The translations under genes were made by a program, and so were the position numbers. DNA of 64,000 nucleotides from an uncultured Granulosicoccus sp. (GTDB lineage: Bacteria > Pseudomonadota > Gammaproteobacteria > Granulosicoccales > Granulosicoccaceae), in assembly GCA_947495035.1 (NCBI GenBank), contig CANLXI010000024.1, positions 1-64,000 of the forward strand, read 5' to 3'. Position 1 is the first letter of the stretch. Each line of letters opens with the position of its first letter. This document shows positions 8,246 to 16,397 of this stretch, piece after piece. The notes below the pieces were generated by a model, which saw only the letters and a list, made by a program, of their open reading frames with translations, was not told where the DNA came from and made no database searches.

Positions 8246-8788
8246 TCAGATTCGCTTTAAAAGTACGTAGACGGCACCGGTGCCGCCATCGTTCATTCGG
8301 GCCGAGCAAAAGGCCAGGACCTGCCGATTGCGTTGCAGCCACTGATTGACGGCCGGTTTCAGACGTGGCGCGCGTTCGGCATTCTTGCGTCCCTTGCCAT
8401 GGATGACACGGACGCAGAGATGCCGGCGCTCCTGCGCGGCGTGCAGGAAGTCGGCGAGTTCCTGACGGGCTTCATTGACCGTCAGGCCGTGCAGATCGAT
8501 CTCCGACTGCACCGAATAGCGGCCACTCTTGAGTTTCTTCAGCACCGATCGCTGTACGCCTGGCTGGGTATACGACAGATGCTCGCCGGTCTCGAGCAGG
8601 TCGTACTCGCTCAGATCATCAAGCAGAGACTGCATCACGGAACGATCGTCCTGCTCGGTATGTCTGAGCAGAGGACGCTGTGGTCGTTTTTCGTCTTCAA
8701 CCCGGTCGTTGTTCACCGAGCGCACTTCTCCAACGGCCTCGCGGAACATGGCCATGTCGTCGTCGCTGACTGTTTTTTTTGCGCTCAC
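8246..8788 (-). CDS. Smr-domain protein (SmrA/YdaL-like)
   Basis: 180 residues from a GTG at 8788. The C-terminal Smr domain shows the DLHG box (SEIDLHGLTVNEARQELADF), the HGKG box (VRVIHGKGRKN) and the end AFCSARMNDGGTGAVYVLLK. Stand-alone Smr proteins are nucleases or RNA-binding factors, some acting on stalled ribosomes or in DNA repair. The N-terminal 90 residues are charged and probably flexible. An upstream extension is open but would begin in front of a good -10 box, so GTG is preferred. It is the first gene of the CDP-sugar unit, which is an unexpected partner. Confidence 0.85.
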   Translation of the reverse strand: MSAKKTVSDDDMAMFREAVGEVRSVNNDRVEDEKRPQRPLLRHTEQDDRSVMQSLLDDLSEYDLLETGEHLSYTQPGVQRSVLKKLKSGRYSVQSEIDLHGLTVNEARQELADFLHAAQERRHLCVRVIHGKGRKNAERAPRLKPAVNQWLQRNRQVLAFCSARMNDGGTGAVYVLLKRI

Positions 8789-8794
8789 ACCCCC

Positions 8795-8800
8795 ATTATA
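8795..8800 (-). promoter_or_regulatory. -10 box TATAAT just before the smr start
   Basis: A consensus TATAAT lies only six bases before the GTG of smr, so transcription would begin at or next to the start codon. A 4/6 match to the -35 consensus (CTGCCA) lies 18 bases upstream. The msrB gene diverges from the same region. Confidence 0.5.
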
Positions 8801-8850
8801 CGGGGTCTGTGAGTAGGCTGGCAGACAAACCAATTTCAGGGGAGAGACTT

Positions 8851-9252
8851 GTGGCACGAAAGGTAGAGAAATCACTTGAAGAATGGGCCAGAACGTTAAC
8901 GCCCACGCAGTTCCGGGTAACCCGGCAAAAGGGGACCGAAGCACCGTTTACCGGTGAATACGACGGCCACAAGGCCGATGGCACCTATGTGTGCATCTGT
9001 TGTGGAGAGCCATTGTTCGAGTCCGAGCACAAGTTCGATTCCGGCTGCGGCTGGCCCAGTTTCTATCAGCCGGCCAAGGAGGAGGTCATCGAGGAAGAGG
9101 CGGACAATTCAATGGGCATGCAACGCACCGAGGTCATGTGTGATGCCTGCGGTGCACACCTGGGGCATGTGTTTCCCGATGGCCCGCCAGACAAGACCGG
9201 CTTGCGTTATTGCATCAACTCGGCGTCGCTGGATTTCAAGGAGCGCAAGTGA
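8851..9252 (+). CDS. msrB: Peptide-methionine (R)-S-oxide reductase
   Basis: 133 residues. It reduces R-methionine sulfoxide in proteins using thioredoxin. The two zinc CxxC pairs are in VCICCGEPLF and CDACGAHLGHVF; the catalytic Cys is in LRYCINSASLDF near the C-terminus. CGWPSFYQP is a family motif. I chose the GTG at 8851 because GGGGAGAG lies directly upstream and the protein then has the usual length. The open frame extends further upstream without homology. A TlpA-like thioredoxin gene follows after two bases and may be a redox partner. Confidence 0.95.
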   Translation: MARKVEKSLEEWARTLTPTQFRVTRQKGTEAPFTGEYDGHKADGTYVCICCGEPLFESEHKFDSGCGWPSFYQPAKEEVIEEEADNSMGMQRTEVMCDACGAHLGHVFPDGPPDKTGLRYCINSASLDFKERK

Positions 9253-9254
9253 GC

Positions 9255-9797
9255 ATGAGAGTCTCTGTATGGACAGGGGCCTTGAGCCTTTCTCTGGCGT
9301 TGTTCGCATCCAGCACACTGGCTGCGGAACCACTGCTGGATGATGTCGACCGGGCGCTGCCGACATTCGATCTGGCGTCGGTCGGCGACGGGCAGTGGCA
9401 GGCGGAGCGTCTGCTGGGCAAGCCGTGGGTCATCAATTTCTGGGCAACCTGGTGTCCACCCTGCGTCGAGGAGATTCCGTCGATGAATGCCGCCTGGCAA
9501 GCGCTCGAGTCTGAGGGTGTGGGCATGCTCGCCATCAACGCCGGGGAAGGTCAGGAGGCCGTCGATGCCTTCCTGAAGAAGATTCCCATCGATTTTCCGA
9601 CGCTGCTTGGCGATGTCAACAGCCTGAACAACTGGTCAGTCATGGCCCTGCCTACGACGTTGATCGTCAATTCTCAAGGCCAGGTGGTGCATGAAGCATT
9701 GGGTCCCCGGGAATGGGATGATCCCGTTCTGCTTGAGAAGGTGCTCGAGCTGCGCGAATCGACTGACGACGCCGCATCTGTCGAGACATCGAACTGA
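9255..9797 (+). CDS. TlpA/ResA-like periplasmic thioredoxin
   Basis: 180 residues from the ATG two bases after the msrB stop. A signal peptide (residues 1-24, ending TLAA) sends it to the periplasm. The thioredoxin-fold active site is FWATWCPPCVEE, and ALPTTLIVNSQG contains the cis-Pro. The WCPPC form is typical of TlpA/ResA-type reductants that keep thiols reduced for cytochrome c maturation or copper delivery. The close link to msrB suggests a redox-repair role, though MsrB lacks a signal peptide, so direct electron transfer is unlikely. Confidence 0.88.
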   Translation: MRVSVWTGALSLSLALFASSTLAAEPLLDDVDRALPTFDLASVGDGQWQAERLLGKPWVINFWATWCPPCVEEIPSMNAAWQALESEGVGMLAINAGEGQEAVDAFLKKIPIDFPTLLGDVNSLNNWSVMALPTTLIVNSQGQVVHEALGPREWDDPVLLEKVLELRESTDDAASVETSN

Positions 9798-9815
9798 GCT
9801 CAGCGGCTGCTGACA

Positions 9816-9854
9816 CCGGCAACGTCGATGTTCGCTCGAATCGACGGCTGCCGG
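9816..9854. terminator. Bidirectional terminator between tlpA-like gene and acs
   Basis: A two-part stem, CCGGCA plus CGTCGAT pairing with ATCGACG plus TGCCGG, has small bulges and a 10-base loop. It sits between two convergent gene ends and could end both transcripts. Confidence 0.55.
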
Positions 9855-9886
9855 GATAGTCAACGGCTACTCGCCGCCTTGTCGAC

Positions 9887-11827
9887 TCAGACCAGGTTGG
9901 CCCGATGTTCCACCAGACCGTCTACCACGCCGGGGTCGGCCAGCGTCGAGATATCACCCAGCGTCGAGACGTCATTCTCGGCAATCTTGCGCAGGATACG
10001 ACGCATGATCTTGCCCGAGCGTGTCTTGGGCAAGCCCGGTGCCCACTGCAGCAGATCGGGGGTGGCAATCGGGCCGATTTCCGACCGGACGTGTCTGACC
10101 AGTTCGGCTTTCAGTTCCTCACTGGGTTCGGCATTGTTCATGAGGGTGACATAGGCATAAATGCCCTGACCCTTGATATCGTGCGGATAACCCACGACCG
10201 CGGCTTCGGCGACGGCTTCATGCAGCACCAGGGCACTTTCGATTTCTGCGGTTCCCAGACGATGCCCGGAAACGTTCAGCACATCATCCACACGACCAGT
10301 GATCCAGTAGTAACCGTCCTCATCGCGACGTGCCCCATCACCGGTGAAATAGTAGCCCGGATACATGGAAAAGTAGGTGTCGCGGAAGCGTTCGTGATTG
10401 CCGTAGACCGTGCGCATCATGCCGGGCCAGGGCCTGGCAATGACCAGATTGCCACTGGTCGCCCCCTCCAGAACATTGCCCTCCTCATCCACCAGTGTCG
10501 GCTCGACACCGAAAAACGGCTTGGCTGCCGAACCCGGTTTGAGCGCTGTGGCGCCGGGCAGAGGGGTGATCAGAATGCCACCGGTTTCTGTCTGCCACCA
10601 GGTGTCGACGACCGGGCAACGTGAGTCGCCCACCACGCGGTAGTACCATTCCCAGGCTTCCGGGTTGATGGGTTCACCCACGCTGCCGAGCAGTCGCAGG
10701 GAGCTTCTGTCGACAGAGGTGACGGCCTCATCGCCCTGCGCCATGAGCGCACGGATCGCAGTGGGTGCAGTGTAGAAGGTGTTGACCTTGTGTTTCTCGA
10801 TGACCTGCCAGAAGCGGCTGACGGTAGGGTAGGTGGGCACACCTTCGAACATGAGTGTGGTGGCACCATTGGCCAGCGGACCATAGACTATGTAGGAATG
10901 GCCGGTTACCCAGCCGACGTCGGCCGAACACCAGTAGACCTCGCCGTCCTGGTAATCGAACACGTATTTGTGCGTCGCCGCGGCATACAGGATGTAGCCG
11001 CCACTGGTGTGCAGGACACCCTTGGGGGTACCGGTGGAGCCGGATGTGTACAGGATGAACAGTGGATCTTCAGCGTCCATCTCCACGGCCGGGCAATCAT
11101 TGGAGGCGCCGGAAATCAGTTCGTGATACCACAGATCGCGGCCATCCTTCCATTCGATGTCATCGCCGCCACGCTTGACGACCACCATGCGCTTGACGCA
11201 GTCGCTCTGCTCGCAGGCGATGTCGGCATTGGCCTTGAGCGGCAGCTTGCGTCCACCGCGCAGGCCTTGATCGGCCGTGATGATGAGCGAGCAGTTTGCA
11301 TCCTTGATGCGATCCTTGAGCGCATCGGGCGAGAAGCCGCCGAAGACGATGGAATGAATGGCACCGATACGTGCACAGGAGAGCATGGCCACGGCCGCTT
11401 CCGGGATCATGGGCATGTAGATGCAGACGCGATCGCCTTTCTTGATTCCGATACCTTTCAGGGCATTGGAAAAACGGCTGACCTCGTCGTGCAGCTCGCC
11501 ATAGGTGATTTCACGTGACTCGGAAGGATCATCGCCTTCCCAGATGATGGCCGTCTGGTCGGCCCTTTTCTCCAGATGTCGATCCAGGCAGTTGTAGGCC
11601 ACATTGAGTTTGGCACCGTTGAACCAGCGAATGTCCCCCTTGTGGAAATCCCACTCCTGGACGGTGTCCCAGGGCTTGAACCAGTCGATGAACTCCTCAG
11701 CCTGCTCGGCCCAGAATCCATCGGAATCTTCGATGGAGTGGGCATACATCTCCTCGTAGCGATCCTCATTCACATGAGCAGAATCCGCCAGTTCGGAAGG
11801 AACAGGGTAGATATGATCTGTCGACAT
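9887..11827 (-). CDS. acs: Acetyl-CoA synthetase
   Basis: 646 residues. It forms acetyl-CoA from acetate, ATP and CoA through acetyl-AMP, letting cells scavenge low acetate. Motifs are the ATP loop LYTSGSTGTPKGV, DTWWQTETGG, and TGRVDDVLNVSGHRLGTAE. The C-terminal PKTRSGKIMRRILRK carries the lysine that is acetylated in enterobacterial Acs to switch it off. The ATG at 11827 gives the standard N-terminus MSTDHIYPVP; the longer frame would start upstream of the -35 box. It lies directly downstream of the cbrA/cbrB pair on the same strand, 139 bases away. Confidence 0.96.
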   Translation of the reverse strand: MSTDHIYPVPSELADSAHVNEDRYEEMYAHSIEDSDGFWAEQAEEFIDWFKPWDTVQEWDFHKGDIRWFNGAKLNVAYNCLDRHLEKRADQTAIIWEGDDPSESREITYGELHDEVSRFSNALKGIGIKKGDRVCIYMPMIPEAAVAMLSCARIGAIHSIVFGGFSPDALKDRIKDANCSLIITADQGLRGGRKLPLKANADIACEQSDCVKRMVVVKRGGDDIEWKDGRDLWYHELISGASNDCPAVEMDAEDPLFILYTSGSTGTPKGVLHTSGGYILYAAATHKYVFDYQDGEVYWCSADVGWVTGHSYIVYGPLANGATTLMFEGVPTYPTVSRFWQVIEKHKVNTFYTAPTAIRALMAQGDEAVTSVDRSSLRLLGSVGEPINPEAWEWYYRVVGDSRCPVVDTWWQTETGGILITPLPGATALKPGSAAKPFFGVEPTLVDEEGNVLEGATSGNLVIARPWPGMMRTVYGNHERFRDTYFSMYPGYYFTGDGARRDEDGYYWITGRVDDVLNVSGHRLGTAEIESALVLHEAVAEAAVVGYPHDIKGQGIYAYVTLMNNAEPSEELKAELVRHVRSEIGPIATPDLLQWAPGLPKTRSGKIMRRILRKIAENDVSTLGDISTLADPGVVDGLVEHRANLV

Positions 11828-11858
11828 ACGCAGGTCTTGCTTTAAGGCTGATGTCGGC

Positions 11859-11886
11859 AGTGTACCCTTCAGCGAGAATGAGTCAA
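11859..11886 (-). promoter_or_regulatory. Predicted sigma70 promoter of acs
   Basis: TTGACT (11886-11881, 5/6 match) and TACACT (11864-11859, 4/6 match) are separated by 16 bases. The predicted start is near 11852, giving a leader of about 25 bases to the acs ATG. I see no GG/GC-type sigma54 element here. Confidence 0.6.
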
Positions 11887-11907
11887 ACAAAGTGAATGTG
11901 GTAAATC

Positions 11908-11926
11908 CAAGTCCCTCAGGAGCTTG
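11908..11926. promoter_or_regulatory. 19-bp dyad upstream of the acs promoter (candidate activator site)
   Basis: The sequence CAAGTCCCTCAGGAGCTTG is an imperfect palindrome: outer CAAG/CTTG arms and inner CCT/AGG arms match. Its centre, 11917, lies about 65 bases upstream of the predicted acs start, a normal class I activator position. The neighbouring Fis-type regulator is the obvious candidate protein; CRP-like sites have a different consensus. Confidence 0.45.
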
Positions 11927-11966
11927 AAATCACTCACAGTTTGCTGTAGTCCCCGAGAGTCAGTCG

Positions 11967-13289
11967 TCAACCGGGCAGTTCTTCGGCAGAGCTGCGCGGC
12001 AAGTCCATCCTGGTACGCCTCTCCCACAGGGCCTTGCGGCTGATCCCCAGTCTGGCGGCCAGTTCGGTCTCGGACAGATGCATCTGGTTGCGAATCACGA
12101 AATACCGAAAGTACTCGTCGAGACTCATGTTGCGTTCACTCAGGGCGCCTTCACCCAGCCCCAGGTTGTCGCTGCTGATGGTGTTGCCGCTGGCCAGAAA
12201 CACCGCGCGGCTGATCACATTGTCCAGTTCAGCCACATTGCCGGGCCAGTCATTGGCACGCAGCACCGCTTCGGCATCGGCGCTCAATTTCTTTCGCGGG
12301 AAACCCTGACGACGTTCCATGGTGCGCAACTGTTGCTGCGCGAGAGGCAGAATGTCGTCTCGGCGCTGTCGCAATGGCGGGACGGCGCACTGATCATGCA
12401 CGAACAGGTTGCCCAGCTGCGGCACCAGCTGTCCACTGGCCAGCAGGGTTTCGATCGACTCGAGACCGATCGTGATGATCTTGACGTTGATGGAGCGTCG
12501 ATGACTGCTGCCTGGCAGGTCGACGGCCCCCTGTTCCAGTACTTCTGCCAGCCTTTCCTGAGACTCGGTAGACAGGTTCTCCGGGTGGCGAAGCACCAGA
12601 GTGCCATTGTGGGCCGCCTGCAACAGTCCACCACGTGGCAGTTCATCCAGTGGAACCTCGCCGCTGTTGCCCAACAGAGCCATGGCATCGGAGCTGGCCG
12701 TATCGGCGCCGACGTCAGCCACGACGAAGGGCGCATCGCAGCGACTGCTGTTGGCGTGAACGAGGCGTGCCAGGCGTTCTCGATCGGTACCTCGTTCGCC
12801 GTGCAGGTGCAGGAAGGGCTGAACGTCCTTGCGGTCTTCCAGCTGGCTCAGCATGTCATCCAGTGCCGTGCCCTTGAGGGGTTGCTGGCAGGGCTGTATG
12901 CGCTGCACATCCAGGCGCAGGGCGCGATTCTGCGCCTGCATCAGGTTCTGCATCAGAGCTCGTTGAATGACCATCAGCAGCTCGTCATGATCAAACGGTT
13001 TGGCGATGTAGTCGATGGCCCCATGGCGCATCGCATCGACGGCAGAGCGTACGCTGGCAAAGCTGGTCATGATGATCACCGGTACCGGATCGGCCAGTGG
13101 AATGACGCTGGTGCCCTCGTCACCGGGCAATCGCAGGTCTGCGAGGATCAGATCGAAGGAGCGAGGCTGGGCGGCAATGGCCTGCTCAACGGTAGTGGCT
13201 GTCTCGACGATGAAATGATTACGCTCAAGCAAACGGCGCAAGGCCTTGAGAATGACTTCTTCATCTTCTACGAGCAGCAGTCTTTTCAT
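11967..13289 (-). CDS. CbrB-like NtrC-family response regulator with degenerate AAA+ domain
   Basis: 440 residues. The receiver domain (1-120) is intact: the acidic pocket after LLLVED, phospho-acceptor Asp51 in LILADLRLP, and Lys97 in IAKPFD. The middle region aligns with an NtrC AAA+ domain but is damaged. The Walker A site reads HGERGTDRE at 163-171 instead of GESGTGKE, Walker B reads LVLRHPENLS instead of LFLDEI, and no GAFTGA loop exists. PPLRQRRDDILPLA and WPGNVAELDNV remain. A Fis-type helix-turn-helix ends the protein (LSETELAARLGISRKALWER). It should bind DNA when phosphorylated but should not hydrolyse ATP or activate sigma54. It overlaps cbrA by 4 bases. Confidence 0.85.
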   Translation of the reverse strand: MKRLLLVEDEEVILKALRRLLERNHFIVETATTVEQAIAAQPRSFDLILADLRLPGDEGTSVIPLADPVPVIIMTSFASVRSAVDAMRHGAIDYIAKPFDHDELLMVIQRALMQNLMQAQNRALRLDVQRIQPCQQPLKGTALDDMLSQLEDRKDVQPFLHLHGERGTDRERLARLVHANSSRCDAPFVVADVGADTASSDAMALLGNSGEVPLDELPRGGLLQAAHNGTLVLRHPENLSTESQERLAEVLEQGAVDLPGSSHRRSINVKIITIGLESIETLLASGQLVPQLGNLFVHDQCAVPPLRQRRDDILPLAQQQLRTMERRQGFPRKKLSADAEAVLRANDWPGNVAELDNVISRAVFLASGNTISSDNLGLGEGALSERNMSLDEYFRYFVIRNQMHLSETELAARLGISRKALWERRTRMDLPRSSAEELPG

Positions 13290-16207
13290 GAATCACTGTC
13301 ATAAAGGGGTAGAGTCACTATCATACGCGTGCCCTGTTCGCTGTCGCCGATACGCAATCGACCATTGTGGTTTGTCACGATGCTGTATGCCAGCGACAGG
13401 CCCAGGCCGGTCCCCTGGCCGACGGGCTTGGTGGTGAAGAACGGCTCGAACACGTGATCGCGGATTTCCGGCGGTACACCGCTGCCCTGATCAATGGTTT
13501 CGACCACCAGCATGGCATCCTGAATGGTGCCCTGAATGATGATGCTGGATCCTGCCGGTGAGGCGTGGCAGGCATTGTTGATGAGGTTGACGAACACCTG
13601 CATCAGCAGATTCGAATCGCCGTTGACCAGGACCGAATCTGGCAGACTCATCTCGATGTTCAGCTGGCGCGTGTCGGGTGACAGGCTGACCAGGCGCACG
13701 GCTTCTCGAATGCAGTCGCTGACATCCACCGCCTCGTAGGGCTTTTCCGCGACGGCATCGGCATGCGAGAAAGTCAGCAGAGAGCGCAGGATCGAGTTGA
13801 TTCGGGCAACCTGGGTGAGGATGTCATCGGTCTGTTCCCGAACCAGCGGTTCCTGATCGCTGTTATCGATATCGTCAGGCAGGTTCTGCGCGATGCTGGC
13901 GATGCCGGTCAGCGGATTGCCGATCTCGTGGGCAACACCGGCCGCCAGTCGTCCGATGGAGGCCAGTCTCTCATTGTGTGCCAGCTCGGCTTCGAGCTTG
14001 TCCAGGTCGGTGCGATCTTCCATCAGTATGACCTGGCCGGGCAGGGCGTCGGCGGACATGCCGATATCGGCACCCAGATCGGCCTTGTGCAGGTTCACGG
14101 TGGTCGGGCGATCGCCCGGGAACGCCTTGCGGCGGAACTGGTGATCGTCGCTGGAGCGGGCAAAGTCTGCCAGCAACGGTCCCCAGGGGGCCTCGAGCTG
14201 ATCCAGCGACTTGTCATAGGCGTCGCGTTCAGCGATGCCGGTCAGCGTCTGCATGGCCGAGTTCCAGATATAGATCTGCCCGTTGGCGGATATGGAGCAC
14301 ACGCCCAGTGGCAGTTGTCTGAGCACATCCTGCAGATACTGTCGCAGGTCATCCAGCTGCTTGGTCAGACCACGCATCTGTTCACGCGATGTCTGCAACC
14401 GGCGTTCGAGCATGCGGGCATCGGGTGTGTTGCTCAGCAGGCCGTCATGACTGCCCGGCTGCCGGCGCAGTATCTCGCGCGCCAGGGTCGGACCCAGAAG
14501 GCCGGTCAGATTGCGTTCCAGACGTTCATGCAGGACACGCAGTTCGGAGCGGCGTGTCTCCTTCTTGCCGATCCCGGTCTCCTGCAGCGCCCGGGCTATC
14601 TCGTCGCGAGCCACTTCGCTGCCCAGGGCCTGGCGCAGGGCATAGCGATAATGCACGACCGATTGCGCGATCGTGGCGCCCGAAGCCAGCCCTGCATAGG
14701 CATTGCTGGCCTGTGATGCGGCAATTTCATCCTCGGAGGGCCGACTCAGCAGTGAGCCCAGCACGAACAGCAGGCAGTTGATGCTGAGAGTTGCCGTTGT
14801 GGTCAGGGTCCAGATGTCCGTGTCCGGGGCCAGCCACTGCACCGGGTCGAAGCGGTTGACCATCAGCGGCAGGATCAGCAGGAAGAACCAGACCAGAGCA
14901 CCCCCACTCAAGCCGGCAATGAAACCGGCCTGCGTGGCACGAGCCCAGAACAGCAAGCCGATGATTCCCGGCAACAGCTGTGCGGCGGCGACGAAGGAAA
15001 TCAGTCCGAGACTTGCCAGACCTTCCTGCAGCTCGATGATGATGTAGAAGCCATAGCCTGCCGCGATGATCGCGGCAATCACCAGACGCCGGCCCCACAG
15101 CAGGCGCCGGTAGAAATCACGGGGGCGGTTGACAGACAGGGCCGCCGGCAGCAGGAAGTGGTTCATGCACATCGAGGACAGCGCCAGCGTGGTGACGATC
15201 ATCATGGCGCTGGCAGCCGACAGACCACCGAGAAAGACCAGGATGGCCAGCCATTCGCGCCCCAGAGTCAGCGTCATGCCCAGTACGTAGAAGTCCGCTT
15301 CCATGGACAATGACAGATAGCGTCCGGCAAACAGGATGGGAATGATCGGCAGGTTCAGGATCAGCAGGTATAGCGGAAACAGCCAGTAGGCGGTATTCAG
15401 GTGCTTCGGGTTTTCATTCTCGGTAAAGGTCATGTGGTACTGGCGCGGCAGCGTGAAGGCGGCGCAGAACGACAGCAGCAGCAGAGTTGGCCACAGTCCG
15501 GCAGTGGCCGGTGCGTACAACTCGGCGACCATGCCCGGCTGGCTGTCCGCCCAGCGGCTCATCGCCAGAGGCGACTCGAACACCTGGGTGACGGCGAACA
15601 GGCCGGCCACCACCATGGCGATCAGCTTGATGGCAGACTCGAAGGCAATGGCCACCACCAGACCGTGGTGTTTTTCACGTGGCGTCAGGTGGCGGGCACC
15701 GAACAGGATGGCAAAGCCGGTGATCCCGGCGCAGAAAGCCAGTGCCAGCAGATTGGGGGGCGCTCTCTGGCTCAGTACCTGAATGGATTCGGTGACGGCC
15801 CTGATCTGCAATGAGATATAGGGCAGAATGCCGAACAGCATGAACAGGGTGACGGCAAAGCCGGTGGCCCGGCCGCCATAGCGAAATGCCAGCAGATCGG
15901 CCAGCGAGGTCAGCTGATGTTCCCGACACAGACGCAGCAGTGGACGCAGCAGATAGGGACCGAGTATGAAGGCACCGGTCAGACCGAGATAGATATTGAG
16001 AAATGCATAGCCGCTGGTATCGGCCAGGCCGACGCTGCCGTAGTAGGTCCATGAGGTGGCGTAGACACCCAGTGACAGCGAGTAGATCAGTGGCGAGCGT
16101 ATCAGCCGGTCAGGGAGCCAGCCTCGTTCCGTACACCAGGCAATGACGAACAGCAGGCCGAGGTAGCTCAGCGCAATGACGAACAGAAACGCAAGGTCAA
16201 TCCCCAC
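13286..16207 (-). CDS. cbrA: CbrA-like sensor kinase with sodium/solute symporter domain
   Basis: 973 residues. The first 500 or so form a 13-helix SSS-family transporter domain. A linker and a PAS domain follow (SANGQIYIWNSAMQTLTGIAE). Next is a HisKA dimerisation segment with the phospho-His near 760 (AAGVAHEIGNPLTGIASIAQ), and then an HATPase_c domain (NLINNACHASPAG, DQGSGVPPEI, GTGLGLSLAYSIV). The HEIGNP(L/V)TGIA form is typical of Pseudomonas CbrA, which senses carbon/nitrogen balance and can transport histidine. The start is GTG, overlapping cbrX by 11 bases. Vibrio CrbS, which controls acs, has the same domain layout. Confidence 0.93.
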   Translation of the reverse strand: MGIDLAFLFVIALSYLGLLFVIAWCTERGWLPDRLIRSPLIYSLSLGVYATSWTYYGSVGLADTSGYAFLNIYLGLTGAFILGPYLLRPLLRLCREHQLTSLADLLAFRYGGRATGFAVTLFMLFGILPYISLQIRAVTESIQVLSQRAPPNLLALAFCAGITGFAILFGARHLTPREKHHGLVVAIAFESAIKLIAMVVAGLFAVTQVFESPLAMSRWADSQPGMVAELYAPATAGLWPTLLLLSFCAAFTLPRQYHMTFTENENPKHLNTAYWLFPLYLLILNLPIIPILFAGRYLSLSMEADFYVLGMTLTLGREWLAILVFLGGLSAASAMMIVTTLALSSMCMNHFLLPAALSVNRPRDFYRRLLWGRRLVIAAIIAAGYGFYIIIELQEGLASLGLISFVAAAQLLPGIIGLLFWARATQAGFIAGLSGGALVWFFLLILPLMVNRFDPVQWLAPDTDIWTLTTTATLSINCLLFVLGSLLSRPSEDEIAASQASNAYAGLASGATIAQSVVHYRYALRQALGSEVARDEIARALQETGIGKKETRRSELRVLHERLERNLTGLLGPTLAREILRRQPGSHDGLLSNTPDARMLERRLQTSREQMRGLTKQLDDLRQYLQDVLRQLPLGVCSISANGQIYIWNSAMQTLTGIAERDAYDKSLDQLEAPWGPLLADFARSSDDHQFRRKAFPGDRPTTVNLHKADLGADIGMSADALPGQVILMEDRTDLDKLEAELAHNERLASIGRLAAGVAHEIGNPLTGIASIAQNLPDDIDNSDQEPLVREQTDDILTQVARINSILRSLLTFSHADAVAEKPYEAVDVSDCIREAVRLVSLSPDTRQLNIEMSLPDSVLVNGDSNLLMQVFVNLINNACHASPAGSSIIIQGTIQDAMLVVETIDQGSGVPPEIRDHVFEPFFTTKPVGQGTGLGLSLAYSIVTNHNGRLRIGDSEQGTRMIVTLPLYDSDS

Positions 16208-16397
16208 GGTCGAGGTTCCGTTTCTGGCGATGCTGGTTCAGTGCCAGCAGGGCAATGATCAGCAGCCATGGCAGGTACATGGCATACCAGGGCAGTGACA
16301 GGGTTGACCACCATTGCCTGAGCGGTGAGTTGACCAGAAACAGCGCCAGCAGGAATATCAGCAGGCTGTGATCGGTGGGCAGAGGGCGCTGGTTCAC
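16197..16397 (-). CDS. cbrX: CbrX-like small membrane protein
   Basis: 66 residues with two hydrophobic segments (LLIFLLALFLVNS and YLPWLLIIALLALN) and a charged C-terminus. The position is the same as cbrX in Pseudomonas, where a small frame between gluQ and cbrA is translationally coupled to cbrA. Here it overlaps gluQ by 4 bases (GTGA) and cbrA by 11. The coupling itself may set the level of the kinase. No biochemical function is known to me. Confidence 0.75.
   Translation of the reverse strand: MNQRPLPTDHSLLIFLLALFLVNSPLRQWWSTLSLPWYAMYLPWLLIIALLALNQHRQKRNLDRGD

Noticed and set aside
6758..8260. 500-codon frame opposite the SAF-domain oxidoreductase
   Set aside because: Antisense shadow of a gene with clear Rossmann and SAF motifs; GC-rich codon bias creates such frames.
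11828..11966. sigma54 promoter for acs, expected from an NtrC-type neighbour
   Set aside because: No GG-N10-GC pattern was found; a sigma70-type pair is present instead.
12635..12877. Frameshift as the cause of the abnormal AAA+ domain in the cbrB-like gene
   Set aside because: The frame is continuous, flanking AAA+ motifs are in the same frame, and other frames do not restore GAFTGA or Walker B.
12078..13304. 408-codon frame opposite the cbrB-like gene
   Set aside because: Antisense shadow; the minus strand has an intact receiver and helix-turn-helix.
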